64,000 nt of DNA from UBA2882 sp045542735 (GCA_045542735.1 JAZQLQ010000008.1:62001-126000), one strand, 5' to 3'; shown: positions 8,167 to 16,778, counted from the first letter of the stretch. The notes: generated by a model from the sequence alone, not told the origin. Numbers and translations are program-made.

Positions 8167-9390
8167 TTACGGTTTCTCTCCTTTCAAAACCATAGCTATG
8201 ATATGAGCTAAGGGGTCTGTGGCATTCATGACTTCTTCTACGGTGTTGGTCTGGGCTCCCACCTCAATGAGCAGGGTTTTGGGGCAATAGTGCATGTTAT
8301 AGCGCATGCTTTTCAAGTAGGTATTGCGGGCAAATCCCGGATAGTATTCGTCTGCAGCCAACTTCATTTGAAAAGAAAATGCAAGATTCTCTTCTATATG
8401 CGGATTCTCCAGATAGTCAATATTTCCTTTTCCTTTTAGGTAACTTAGTCCATTAAAAAACATAAATTGCGCCGTAGTTCTTCCTCCCACCTCCGTTACC
8501 AGATGTGTGGTATCGGCAACTCCGTCACGATGTAAGTCAATAACCACTTCAATGGAGGGATTTTCTGCCAAAATCTCTTCTAGCGCCGGTCCTGCATTGG
8601 CATATGCATAGTCCCTGCTGTCTCCATCATATACTCCGGTATGATGAATGACATTGAAACCATATTCTTCCCGTAGTATCTGTGCCAGTCTTTCACCTAC
8701 GCCTACAATGGTTGTGGATGAGTCTCCCGGTACACTATCTACAAAGCCTTCCTGAGAATGAGTATGATAAATCAAAATCTGCGGCTTAGATGCATCCTGT
8801 GAAATTGTAGCATCATAGGATAGCATCTTACGGGCATCCAACATTCCTGCACTGATATCCGTAGAGTTGTCTACCGTATAAAAGTGTTTCCTCAAATATG
8901 TATAGTCCAATAATCTCTCATAATCCAAAATCTGCGCAGCTGCCTCTGCTTTTACAAAGGGCTTTTCCACATTGTTTTCTGCCAAAATCCCTTCCTGCAT
9001 ATCATCCGACAAAAACACCTCGTTCATGGTTTCATCTTCCGCTAGCCCCTCGTTATGTAAACCATTTTCATCCATTGCCGGAATTTGTCCGGTTTCAGAA
9101 TCCCATTCATCTTCCTTTAATAAATTTTGAACCCCCGCCATGTTTTCTACATATAATTCGGGGGGTTCCGTCATAGTCACATAACCATAATATCCATTGG
9201 AAAATGCCACGATCCGCTTTAACCAACGGTTCTCTTCCTTGTCATATCCGTCCGCAATATAGGAAATGCCCGGATAAACCAGGCACATCAATGGTTCCTT
9301 CATAAACACAGCCAACACTGTCATGACACACAGTAGCGCCAGCATAAACAAGCTACTTTCCTTATTCTTTCTCACCCAACTTCTTCGCAT
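8167..9390 (-). CDS. spoIIP: Stage II sporulation protein P (SpoIIP)
   Basis: 407 residues from ATG 9390. A short basic N-terminus is followed by a transmembrane helix (about residues 12-30), a poorly conserved acidic linker, and the SpoIIP catalytic domain with YHTHSQEGF, VVIDLHRDGV and the terminal LLIEVGAQTNT motif. In the SpoIID-SpoIIM-SpoIIP complex it acts as a peptidoglycan amidase/endopeptidase that thins the septum during engulfment. Start choice: an upstream extension of 31 codons would run into the rpsT terminator. The linker codes NGLHN from a GGTTTACATAA motif at 9053-9063. It lies between rpsT and lepA. Confidence 0.95.
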   Translation of the reverse strand: MRRSWVRKNKESSLFMLALLCVMTVLAVFMKEPLMCLVYPGISYIADGYDKEENRWLKRIVAFSNGYYGYVTMTEPPELYVENMAGVQNLLKEDEWDSETGQIPAMDENGLHNEGLAEDETMNEVFLSDDMQEGILAENNVEKPFVKAEAAAQILDYERLLDYTYLRKHFYTVDNSTDISAGMLDARKMLSYDATISQDASKPQILIYHTHSQEGFVDSVPGDSSTTIVGVGERLAQILREEYGFNVIHHTGVYDGDSRDYAYANAGPALEEILAENPSIEVVIDLHRDGVADTTHLVTEVGGRTTAQFMFFNGLSYLKGKGNIDYLENPHIEENLAFSFQMKLAADEYYPGFARNTYLKSMRYNMHYCPKTLLIEVGAQTNTVEEVMNATDPLAHIIAMVLKGEKP

Positions 9391-9431
9391 GTTATCACCA
9401 GTTAAATATATGAAAGAAAGTGCCTGTCTAT

Positions 9432-9465
9432 GCAAAAAAGACCAACCGATTACTCGATTGGTCTT
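9432..9465 (-). terminator. Intrinsic terminator after rpsT
   Basis: Eleven-pair stem AAGACCAATCG / CGGTTGGTCTT (one wobble) with a 6-base loop and a following TTTTTT on the minus strand, between rpsT and spoIIP. Confidence 0.85.
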
Positions 9466-9481
9466 ACATTCCATTTTCATC

Positions 9482-9505
9482 ATATCGGGATGACGGGCCC
9501 GATAT
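9482..9505. other. Second small dyad between rpsT and its terminator
   Basis: ATATCGGG and CCCGATAT form an 8-pair perfect stem with an 8-base loop just after the rpsT stop. There is no U-tract. It may stabilise the 3' end of the short rpsT mRNA; function unproven. Confidence 0.4.
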
Positions 9506-9528
9506 CATACAAATTGGTATATCTAATC

Positions 9529-9792
9529 TTAAGCCATACCGTTAACAGCCTTTGTTAAACGGGAAACTTTTCTGGATGCATTGTTTTTGTGATAAACGCC
9601 TTTTGTTGTAGCTTTATCAATTGCTGTTGTAGCATCTTTTAATGCTACTTTTGCAGCCTCTACATCTTTTGCATCAATAGCAACGTAAACTTTTTTGATA
9701 GCAGTTTTAACGCCGGATTTGATAGCTTTGTTTCTGTCAGCTTTTGTTCTGTTTACTAAAATTTTTTTCTTAGCGGATTTGATGTTTGCCAT
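9529..9792 (-). CDS. rpsT: 30S ribosomal protein S20
   Basis: 87 residues, MANIKSAKKKILVNRTKADR at the N-terminus and highly basic throughout, the standard S20 form. It binds 16S rRNA in early 30S assembly. ATG 9792 is chosen over a start two codons earlier because AGGAGGTG is placed 6 bases upstream. It has its own strong promoter (9885-9913), an untranslated leader of about 85 bases and its own terminator, and is divergent from gpr. Confidence 0.97.
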   Translation of the reverse strand: MANIKSAKKKILVNRTKADRNKAIKSGVKTAIKKVYVAIDAKDVEAAKVALKDATTAIDKATTKGVYHKNNASRKVSRLTKAVNGMA

Positions 9793-9884
9793 GTTCACAC
9801 CTCCTGTTATCCAATAGTCATATCTCTATGCCGGTGTCACGCTTCATCCAGACACGGGCAGACTAATGCGAACACACGCATATT

Positions 9885-9913
9885 ATATTAGATGATTTTA
9901 TGTCGGATGTCAA
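9885..9913 (-). promoter_or_regulatory. Promoter of rpsT
   Basis: On the minus strand TTGACA (9913-9908) and TAATAT (9890-9885) are 17 bases apart, an almost consensus sigma-A promoter, about 90 bases before the rpsT start. Confidence 0.75.
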
Positions 9914-9973
9914 TACATATTTTGTTTTTTTTCGGTAAAAATATGCTTAATCAAAACTTTTTAGGAGGAAACT

Positions 9974-10897
9974 ATGCAGGCACAACAAATCCGCACCGAT
10001 CTTGCTTTGGAAGCACATGAAAGTATAGACCGTTCTGCCACACACATTCACGGCATCGAAGTAAACGAAGAATATTTTAAAGAAGAACAAGTGCATATCA
10101 CAAGCGTGATTGTCACAACCAAAAATGCCGCCAAGGCTCTAGGGAAGCCTATGGGCACCTATATCACCATCGAAGCACCCGCACTGGATGCCCCTGATGA
10201 TGAGAGCCACCGCGAAGTATCAGTTCATCTTTCTTCTATTCTAAAAAAACTGATTCCCGACTTTGACAAAGAACAATCCATTCTGGTTATTGGTCTGGGA
10301 AACCGGGATGTAACTGCAGATTCTCTGGGTCCTCATGTCATTGACAATCTTTGTATCACCCGCCATATCATTATGGAATACGGCACTGCTGCCTATGACA
10401 AAAACCGCATGCACTCCGTCAGTTCCTTAGCTCCCGGCGTCATGGCACAAAACGGTATGGAAACCGCCGAGATCATCAAAGGTGTCATTGACCAGACTTC
10501 TCCCAATCTGGTCATTGTCATAGACTCTCTCGCTGCCAGAACCTTGCATCGTCTGAATCGTACCATCCAGATCACCGATACCGGTATTCATCCCGGCTCC
10601 GGTGTGGGAAATCACAGAAACGCTTTAACACAGGAGTCTCTTGGTGTCCCTGTTATTGCCATCGGAATCCCAACAGTGGTAGATGCTGCTACCATCGTCT
10701 GGGATGCATTGGAAGATTTTTCCCAAAAAGTAACACACGCCATTGATCTGCGTGTGTTTCAAAATGAATGCACCAACACCATATTGCAGGAACTAAACAA
10801 TATGTACGTTACCGGCAAAGATGTTGATGCAATCATTAAAAGATTAAGTTTTACAATTTCTGAAGCCCTAAATATGACCTTTGACGCCATCGATTAA
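9974..10897 (+). CDS. gpr: Spore germination protease GPR (peptidase A25)
   Basis: 307 residues. It starts MQAQQIRTDLALEAHESI, the usual GPR N-terminus with the acid-rich propeptide region, and continues with VIGLGNRDVTADSLGPHV and IVIDSLAARTLHRLNRT, holding the aspartates implicated in catalysis. GPR degrades small acid-soluble spore proteins at germination. It is about 60 residues shorter than the Bacillus protein, lacking the far C-terminus. RBS AGGAGG is 5 bases before ATG 9974. I could not pick out a convincing sigma-G promoter. Its stop overlaps the stop of the convergent TPM gene by 4 bases, and no terminator separates them. Confidence 0.93.
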   Translation: MQAQQIRTDLALEAHESIDRSATHIHGIEVNEEYFKEEQVHITSVIVTTKNAAKALGKPMGTYITIEAPALDAPDDESHREVSVHLSSILKKLIPDFDKEQSILVIGLGNRDVTADSLGPHVIDNLCITRHIIMEYGTAAYDKNRMHSVSSLAPGVMAQNGMETAEIIKGVIDQTSPNLVIVIDSLAARTLHRLNRTIQITDTGIHPGSGVGNHRNALTQESLGVPVIAIGIPTVVDAATIVWDALEDFSQKVTHAIDLRVFQNECTNTILQELNNMYVTGKDVDAIIKRLSFTISEALNMTFDAID

Positions 10898-11700
10898 TGG
10901 CGTCCGCCGCCTCCGCCGTGAGATACGCCGCCGGAGGATATATGTCCACCTCCGCCGCCTCCACTGCTGGATTCGATGCGTCTCTTTGTCACATGTTTGG
11001 TGACAAAAATATCCCGCTTATCACGGAAAATAGGATTACCACCCGCCACATATGTGCTGGCTGTAGTTGTCTTCTTTCCTTTGTTGTTAATAATACCGAT
11101 AATCACATAGATAGCTGTAACGACAGCTGCTATAAGCAGGATAATTCCAAAAGGAATCTGCTCGGACTTACCTGACATGGTATCGGCCAACGAGTTTACA
11201 TAAGTCTTGTAGGCGTCATATGGATCTTCATTTACATTTTCACAGACATCTGAAATCAATCCATCAATCTCCGAATCGGAATATTCCTCCCTGACTCTGC
11301 CACAAGTGGAGAACCAGCAGTAGCCAATATTATAATTATCCAGATAAAGGGCGCCATCGCCATGAACCTTGTCATATCCGTAATAATTTTGATCATAAAA
11401 ATCATCCGCATAATTCATCATGGCATGATCACTATCGACGGAAGGCTCATCTATAATGACCAATACGATGTCACATCCGATTTCATCTTCCTTCTCTGCA
11501 ATCAGCTCACGCAACTTATCTTCTTCACTATCCGATAATACATCCGCATAGTCGTAAACTCTTTCTGCAGGCGCATCGCTATTTTGTCTTTCATAAGCAA
11601 CCTTATCTTTATCGGAACCAATACTTAATGCAATAAATGCCACCAGCATAATTGCGGTGATGATAAATAATACTGCAAAATGTTTAAAATATTTTTTCAT
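10894..11700 (-). CDS. TPM-domain membrane protein with Gly/His-rich tail
   Basis: 268 residues: N-terminal membrane helix (about 8-28), a TPM domain (about 45-165, beginning VYDYADVLSDSEEDKLREL and running on through IVLVIIDEP), a second helix (about 185-207), and a tail ending in glycine-rich SSGGGGGGHISSGG and GRH. TPM domains occur in thylakoid TLP18.3/Psb32 and many bacterial membrane proteins, with phosphatase or assembly roles proposed. The topology suggests an extracytoplasmic TPM domain. It starts one base after the stop of the zinc-ribbon gene, so the two are surely co-translated. Its 3' end overlaps gpr on the other strand. Confidence 0.8.
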   Translation of the reverse strand: MKKYFKHFAVLFIITAIMLVAFIALSIGSDKDKVAYERQNSDAPAERVYDYADVLSDSEEDKLRELIAEKEDEIGCDIVLVIIDEPSVDSDHAMMNYADDFYDQNYYGYDKVHGDGALYLDNYNIGYCWFSTCGRVREEYSDSEIDGLISDVCENVNEDPYDAYKTYVNSLADTMSGKSEQIPFGIILLIAAVVTAIYVIIGIINNKGKKTTTASTYVAGGNPIFRDKRDIFVTKHVTKRRIESSSGGGGGGHISSGGVSHGGGGGRH

Positions 11701-11701
11701 A

Positions 11702-12688
11702 TTATATCACCCCCAAAATTCCGTTTAACAAACCGCCGATTGCTACAATGCATGCAAAGAGGGTCGCTGCATAACCCATCATTTTTCCTACGGAAATCGG
11801 GGCTTTTCCTACCAGTTTACCGGTCTGACCGTTTAAACGGAAGAAATAATCTTTTCCATTGAAACGGAATACATAGTTCCAAACCGGAAGCAATGCATAA
11901 TTGCGTGCTGTGATTGTCAGACGACAATCATCTGTCTCCGGAATCACGCTATCATAACCTACAATACTCTGTCTCATTAATCCACCGGCATCGCCTCTTG
12001 CCTTATGCAACGCACGGGGCTCCAAAGTCTGTTGGTCGACACTGTACCGCTCACCAAGGAAACCGGACATGTATTTAGGCTGGAAACCGAGCATAGCTCC
12101 ATAATCATAGGGCTCCAGCAAATCCATCTCTCCATCCGGCATCGCCAAGGATGCATCTGTGGGAATACGGCTAAAATCCACATCCATATCACGATAAATC
12201 TGGAAAATAGAGGTCTCTGTATATTCGGTATTACCGCTTCTCCATCTTCTGATTTTCTTTCCTTTTGCAGAAAAACGATATTTACAATCAAAATCGTATA
12301 AAAAGAAAGGAATATAGTCGCCTTCCATCTTATCCAGGGAAGCTGCTTTTAAAAAGGAAGAAGGCACAAATAACTTCTTGCCGAACTCTTTGCGCAAAAT
12401 CTCCTTCGCCTGTTCCTTTCCTATCTTAAACGGTAAAATCAAATGGGGCTCATATTGGCCACTGATACGTTCTTCAAAAATCGTATACGCACCACAATGC
12501 TCACATTTATTGGCACTGTCGTACTGCTTTGGCTCCATGGGCGCACCGCAAGCACCACATTGGAACATATCACTGCTCATGGTTACGGCTTCTTCACTGT
12601 CGATACTATCGCAATGGGGACAGCATACGGCATCTTTTTCCGGTGACCACAATGCATTTGCACCACAATTCTTACATTTAAAAATCAT
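11702..12688 (-). CDS. Multi-zinc-ribbon protein with C-terminal membrane helix
   Basis: 328 residues. Cys pairs at the N-terminus, in CKNCGA, CCPHC, CGACGAP and CEHCG, form two TFIIB-like zinc ribbons. A long mixed region (about 75-285) of repeated beta-rich segments follows, then one hydrophobic helix (about 300-322). No enzymatic motif is evident. It is the upstream partner of the TPM protein with a one-base gap, which points to a joint membrane-associated function. Similar zinc-ribbon proteins are found next to TPM genes in other Firmicutes (from memory). Function unknown. Confidence 0.7.
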   Translation of the reverse strand: MIFKCKNCGANALWSPEKDAVCCPHCDSIDSEEAVTMSSDMFQCGACGAPMEPKQYDSANKCEHCGAYTIFEERISGQYEPHLILPFKIGKEQAKEILRKEFGKKLFVPSSFLKAASLDKMEGDYIPFFLYDFDCKYRFSAKGKKIRRWRSGNTEYTETSIFQIYRDMDVDFSRIPTDASLAMPDGEMDLLEPYDYGAMLGFQPKYMSGFLGERYSVDQQTLEPRALHKARGDAGGLMRQSIVGYDSVIPETDDCRLTITARNYALLPVWNYVFRFNGKDYFFRLNGQTGKLVGKAPISVGKMMGYAATLFACIVAIGGLLNGILGVI

Positions 12689-12761
12689 GTACTCCCTCTC
12701 CTTTACTACATCTTACTCCTCAAACACAAGTGACAGATACCCATCACATACCCTAAGTTTA

Positions 12762-14186
12762 CTACATTATGTTTGTTTTTTCCATGATTTTTTCGCACAC
12801 AATTGCCACTCCATCTTCCCGGTTACTTTCTGTTATATAGTCAGCAATCTCTTTGACTCCTTGGGAAGCATTTGCAACAGCCACACCAATGCCTGCAAAG
12901 GCGAGCATACTAATATCATTATCTGCATCTCCAAAGGCAATACATTCCTCCGGTTCAATTCCTTTCTGTTGTAAAACCCATCTTAGTGCTTCACCCTTTG
13001 ACGCATCCGGTGCCGCAATCTCAATCAGATGCTCCATGGAAGAAGTGACCGAAATATCAGGGACATGCAACAACCCGGCTGTCAACTCTTCACGTAATGT
13101 TGCATTTGCACTGATATAATCCACACTCTCTAATTTATCAATATGTTCTGCTACGAAAACACCCATATCTTCCAGTGGCTTTCTGGTCGTTCTCACATAG
13201 TTTCTCGCTTCACCCGAACCATATCTCTCCGGAAAATCATAATATGCCTTTTCACAATATGCTTTTCCATCCACAAAGACCTCAATCGCAACCTCCCGGG
13301 GACTGCTTGCTTCTTTATATATCTGCCATATTTGTTTTGCACACGCTTCCTTCAACACACTTTGTCTGATACACGTACCCCTATGAGAAATAACTGCGCC
13401 GTTAGATGTAATCGTATCCGAGAGTTGTTCCATCTCCTTCACAGTCTGCGGTAACGTATCATAGGCTCTTCCGCTTGCCACAATCAAGCTAATTCCTTCC
13501 TTAGCTGCCTGTTCCAACACACGTCTTGTTCTATCCGATATTATTCCCTCAGGATTTAACAGTGTCCGGTCTAAGTCAAAAGCAATACATCGGATATTGG
13601 TAGATATTTTCAATTTGCTCTGAATCTTGTCAGGTTTTAACAACACTCTGTATACATCGTAGATCTGTCTCGCTGCATCGAACAGACGGGTTGCATCAGA
13701 CGTCATCACAAGATATTCCACATCATATAAAAAGATGCGCAAATGGGTCAATGTCATGCCGTTACGGATATAAAAAGCAATCCGCTTTCTTCTTATTAGA
13801 ATATCCTCTTCATCTTTTCCAAACCGAGGATTTTCCACCTCCAGAATCAACGTACCCAAGCGTTCTTCTTTTACTTTTTCCCGAAGCATTACAAAACATA
13901 TACTTCCGTATCCCTGTCCCCGAATTGTAGAAGCCACTGCAAAATAGTCCAATAATACAGCATCCCGCTTTTCTGATGTGACCAAAAAGCCATAGGCAAC
14001 CATCATTTCCGATTCATCACTTTGAGTCTCATATATTCCATAGCAAAAGTATTTGTTCAGTTTACATAACTCTAAAATCCTGGATAAGGGCTTTATCTCA
14101 CCTTTCGCAAAATCATAAGGCATATATTTTTCATATATTTGTGTAATTTCATTTTCATCAAGTAATCGAATGTTCATTTTGTACAA
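12762..14186 (-). CDS. GNAT acetyltransferase fused to Cof-type HAD phosphatase
   Basis: 474 residues in one uninterrupted frame. Residues 1 to about 165 look like a GNAT domain (AVASTIRGQGYGSICFVML is the acetyl-CoA loop). From about 200 a Cof/HAD-IIB phosphatase begins with motif I AFDLDRTLLNPEG and ends with motif IV CIAFGDADNDISMLAFAG. The start is probably TTG 14186, because GGGAG lies 6 bases before it; the internal ATG at 14177 would have 15 bases of spacing. By family the HAD half dephosphorylates a small sugar phosphate or flavin/PLP-type substrate. The fusion suggests a substrate that is both acetylated and dephosphorylated, or a regulatory N-domain; which is unknown. Confidence 0.8.
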   Translation of the reverse strand: MYKMNIRLLDENEITQIYEKYMPYDFAKGEIKPLSRILELCKLNKYFCYGIYETQSDESEMMVAYGFLVTSEKRDAVLLDYFAVASTIRGQGYGSICFVMLREKVKEERLGTLILEVENPRFGKDEEDILIRRKRIAFYIRNGMTLTHLRIFLYDVEYLVMTSDATRLFDAARQIYDVYRVLLKPDKIQSKLKISTNIRCIAFDLDRTLLNPEGIISDRTRRVLEQAAKEGISLIVASGRAYDTLPQTVKEMEQLSDTITSNGAVISHRGTCIRQSVLKEACAKQIWQIYKEASSPREVAIEVFVDGKAYCEKAYYDFPERYGSGEARNYVRTTRKPLEDMGVFVAEHIDKLESVDYISANATLREELTAGLLHVPDISVTSSMEHLIEIAAPDASKGEALRWVLQQKGIEPEECIAFGDADNDISMLAFAGIGVAVANASQGVKEIADYITESNREDGVAIVCEKIMEKTNIM

Positions 14187-14237
14187 GTTCTTCTCCCAAA
14201 TGATTTATTTTTCTCTATTTTATCGCACGTTTCCATA

Positions 14238-14266
14238 TTGCGTCAAATTTCTTCCTTTGATATAAT
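14238..14266 (+). promoter_or_regulatory. Promoter of the amino acid ABC operon
   Basis: TTGCGT and TATAAT separated by 17 bases, 41 bases before the binding-protein start codon. Confidence 0.65.
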
Positions 14267-14307
14267 TGCCAATGAATGGATTTATAATTATATAGGAGGA
14301 ACCAAAA

Positions 14308-15105
14308 ATGAAAAGTTTAAAAAGAATCGTTTCACTGGGACTCATTATCGCATTGACATTTTCTTTATGCGGATGTGGTAACAAAGTTCCCGAAAATACA
14401 GTATTTTCTGTAGATGATCTTCCCGGAAAGATCATTGGCGTACAGCTTGGTACAACAGGTGACATCTATGCTTCCGATTATGAAGCAGAAGGTTCTACCA
14501 TTGAGCGTTTCAACAAAGGTAACGACGCTATCCTTGCTTTAAAACAGGGTAAAGTTGACTGTGTTATCATTGATAGCCAGCCCGCACAGGCTTTTGTTGA
14601 GAAAAATGATGACTTAACAATCTTGGATGAAGAGTTTGCAGTAGAAGAATATGCAATCTGCATCAGCAAAGACAACAAAGAATTAACAGCAGCATTCAAC
14701 CAGGCATTGGCTGAACTGGAAGCTGAAGGTACTTTGGATCAGATTGTTGCCAACTATATCGGTGATGATACAAAAGGCACATGCCCTTACGAATCTCCCG
14801 TTGGTATTGAATATCCCAATGGTACATTGACAATGGCAACCAATGCTGCTTTCGAGCCTTATGAATTCTACTCCAACAATGAAATCGTTGGTATCGATGC
14901 TGAAATGGCAAAAGCTATCTGCGATAAATTGGGTTATGAATTAGTTATTGAAGACATGGAGTTTGATTCCATTATCACCGCTGTTCAGTCCGGTAAAGCT
15001 GATTTTGGTGCTGCAGGAATGACTGTAACCGAAGATCGTCTTCAGAATATCGATTTTACCGATTCTTACACAACAGCTACACAGGTAATTGTAGTAAGAA
15101 AGTAA
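14308..15105 (+). CDS. Amino acid ABC binding lipoprotein, apparently circularly permuted
   Basis: 265 residues with a lipoprotein signal; the likely lipid Cys is C23 in SLCGCGN. Residues 31-152 (SVDDLPGKIIGVQLGTTGD to LAELEAEGTLDQIVANYIG) match the second half of a family 3 solute-binding domain: lobe II plus the returning C-terminal helices. Residues 172-265 (GTLTMATNAAFEPYEF to IDFTDSYTTATQVIVV) match the first half, lobe I. A linker at about 153-171 joins the old C-terminus to the old N-terminus. The ligand residues seem kept: Arg244 in AGMTVTEDRLQ for the carboxylate and Asp89 in VIIDSQPAQ for the amino group. It probably binds a polar or general amino acid for the permease and ATPase downstream. 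RBS AGGAGG. A hairpin at 15139-15168 follows. Confidence 0.88.
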   Translation: MKSLKRIVSLGLIIALTFSLCGCGNKVPENTVFSVDDLPGKIIGVQLGTTGDIYASDYEAEGSTIERFNKGNDAILALKQGKVDCVIIDSQPAQAFVEKNDDLTILDEEFAVEEYAICISKDNKELTAAFNQALAELEAEGTLDQIVANYIGDDTKGTCPYESPVGIEYPNGTLTMATNAAFEPYEFYSNNEIVGIDAEMAKAICDKLGYELVIEDMEFDSIITAVQSGKADFGAAGMTVTEDRLQNIDFTDSYTTATQVIVVRK

Positions 15106-15138
15106 TTTGCAAGATGCAAAAAATATGATATGATAAAC

Positions 15139-15168
15139 AAGGGCTGTGGCTTCCGCCATGGCCCTTTT
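15139..15168 (+). terminator. Partial terminator between binding protein and permease
   Basis: AAGGGC-T-GTGGC / GCCAT-G-GCCCTT with a UUCC tetraloop and a short T run (TTTT). It would let more binding protein than permease be made, common in ABC operons. Confidence 0.6.
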
Positions 15169-15198
15169 ACTATTTACAACACTCGGGAGGAGACGACT

Positions 15199-15894
15199 TT
15201 GGATTCATTTATTCAAAAGTTTCAACAAAATTTTATCGATGACGATCGTTATATGTATTTATTAGAAGGTCTGGGGAACACCTTGCTTATCACCTTCTTC
15301 GCCATATTATTGGGTGTGGTACTCGGTTTTCTAATTGCCATTATCCGTTCCACCTATGAAAAAAACGAAAAAAGAAGTTTTATTTTACAGTTGCTAAATA
15401 TGTTAGCCAATATTTATCTGACTATTATCCGCGGTACACCGGTTATGGTACAGTTACTGATTATGTACTACGTTATCTTTGTTTCCATGGATAAAGTTAC
15501 GGTTGCCATTCTGGCATTTGGTATCAATTCCGGTGCCTATGTGGCTGAAATCATCCGTTCCGGTATCATGTCCATCGACAACGGTCAGTTCGAGGCCGGA
15601 AGAAGTTTGGGCTTTTCTTATCCCCAGACTATGATATACATCATTATGCCCCAGGCATTCAAAAATGTATTACCTGCTTTAGCAAACGAATTTATTGTAT
15701 TATTAAAAGAAACTTCCATCTGTGGTTACATCGGTTTGATGGACTTAACCCGTGGTGGCGATATTATCAGAAGTGTTACATACGAAGCATTTCTCCCCTT
15801 ACTTGCAGTTGCTCTCATCTACCTTATCATGGTAATGATTCTTTCTGCACTTGTTAAAAAATTGGAAAGGAGATTGCGTAACAGTGAGCGCTAA
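15199..15894 (+). CDS. Polar amino acid ABC transporter permease
   Basis: 231 residues from TTG 15199; GGGAGGAG is 6 bases upstream and no other start has such a site. The open frame upstream of it would cross the hairpin. Five or so membrane helices and the HisM/GlnP signature: LEGLGNTLLITFFAILLG near the N-terminus, YLTIIRGTPVMVQL, and the EAA loop EAGRSLGFSYPQTMIYIIMP that contacts the ATPase. Being a single permease gene, it should work as a homodimer. Its last 11 bases overlap the ATPase gene. Confidence 0.92.
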   Translation: MDSFIQKFQQNFIDDDRYMYLLEGLGNTLLITFFAILLGVVLGFLIAIIRSTYEKNEKRSFILQLLNMLANIYLTIIRGTPVMVQLLIMYYVIFVSMDKVTVAILAFGINSGAYVAEIIRSGIMSIDNGQFEAGRSLGFSYPQTMIYIIMPQAFKNVLPALANEFIVLLKETSICGYIGLMDLTRGGDIIRSVTYEAFLPLLAVALIYLIMVMILSALVKKLERRLRNSER

Positions 15895-16624
15895 TACATT
15901 ATTTGAAATCCAAAACTTATGCAAAGACTTCGGTAAACTTTCCGTATTAAAGGATGTCTCCACAGAAATTCAAAAAGGAGAAGTTGTGGTGATTATCGGT
16001 CCGTCCGGTTCCGGTAAATCCACTTTCTTACGTTCTTTAAACCTGTTGGAGATGCCCACATCCGGTTCCATTTATTATAATGGCTCCGATATCACAGACA
16101 AAAATGCCAATATCAATCAATACCGTCAAAAAATCGGTATGGTATTCCAGCATTTTAATCTTTTCCCCCACATGACCATTCTGCGCAATATGACTATTGC
16201 TCCTATCAAGCTTTTGGGCATGTCAGAATCAGATGCATCAAAGATGGCAATGGATTATTTAAAACGTGTGGGCTTGGAAGAGAAAGCAAGTGCTTATCCC
16301 AATCAGTTATCCGGTGGTCAAAAACAACGTATCGCCATTGTGCGTGCTCTCTGCATGCAGCCCGAGGTATTGCTGTTTGATGAACCCACTTCTGCCCTTG
16401 ACCCCGAAATGGTTGGTGAAGTATTGGAGGTAATGAAGGATCTTGCCAAATCCGGCATGACCATGCTGGTTGTGACCCATGAAATGGGATTTGCCAAAGA
16501 AGTTGGCTCCCGTGTACTGTTCATGGATGACGGCAGAATTATAGAAGAAAATACCCCCGACCAGATTTTCAGCAATCCCCAAAGTGATCGTCTGAAAGAT
16601 TTCTTGTCGAAGGTGTTAATTTAA
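15884..16624 (+). CDS. Polar amino acid ABC transporter ATP-binding protein (GlnQ-like)
   Basis: 246 residues from GTG 15884, inside the last codons of the permease, with AAAGGAG upstream. Walker A GPSGSGKST, Q-loop VFQHFNLFPHMT, signature LSGGQKQRIAIVRAL, Walker B VLLFDEPTSALDPE and switch His VVTHEMGF are all intact. It energises the upstream permease and binding protein. The operon ends here, before a large dyad structure. Confidence 0.95.
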   Translation: MSANTLFEIQNLCKDFGKLSVLKDVSTEIQKGEVVVIIGPSGSGKSTFLRSLNLLEMPTSGSIYYNGSDITDKNANINQYRQKIGMVFQHFNLFPHMTILRNMTIAPIKLLGMSESDASKMAMDYLKRVGLEEKASAYPNQLSGGQKQRIAIVRALCMQPEVLLFDEPTSALDPEMVGEVLEVMKDLAKSGMTMLVVTHEMGFAKEVGSRVLFMDDGRIIEENTPDQIFSNPQSDRLKDFLSKVLI

Positions 16625-16650
16625 AAAAACAAAATACTATCTATATAAAA

Positions 16651-16778
16651 AATATACTTGTATCACCCGGAACGCGTTCTCACTCGATGAAAAACGTAGC
16701 GGATGCATAAGATTGCCAAAAACGCAATCTAAGCACCGACGTTTTTCAACGGTTCCTCTGACACAAGTATATTTTTTT
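16651..16778. terminator. Large nested dyad element, probable bidirectional terminator
   Basis: An 11-bp perfect outer stem (16651-16661 with 16763-16773) flanked by A-rich DNA on the left and a T run on the right encloses further stems: TGAAAAACGT/ACGTTTTTCA (16688-16697 with 16739-16748), CGG-TGC/GCACCG (16700-16706 with 16733-16738) and AGATTGC/GCAATCT (16710-16716 with 16724-16730). GGAAC/GTTCC can also pair, or the palindrome GAACGCGTTC at 16670-16679 can fold alone. It sits between convergent genes, so termination both ways is likely, but the nested structure is far larger than termination needs. Confidence 0.65.
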
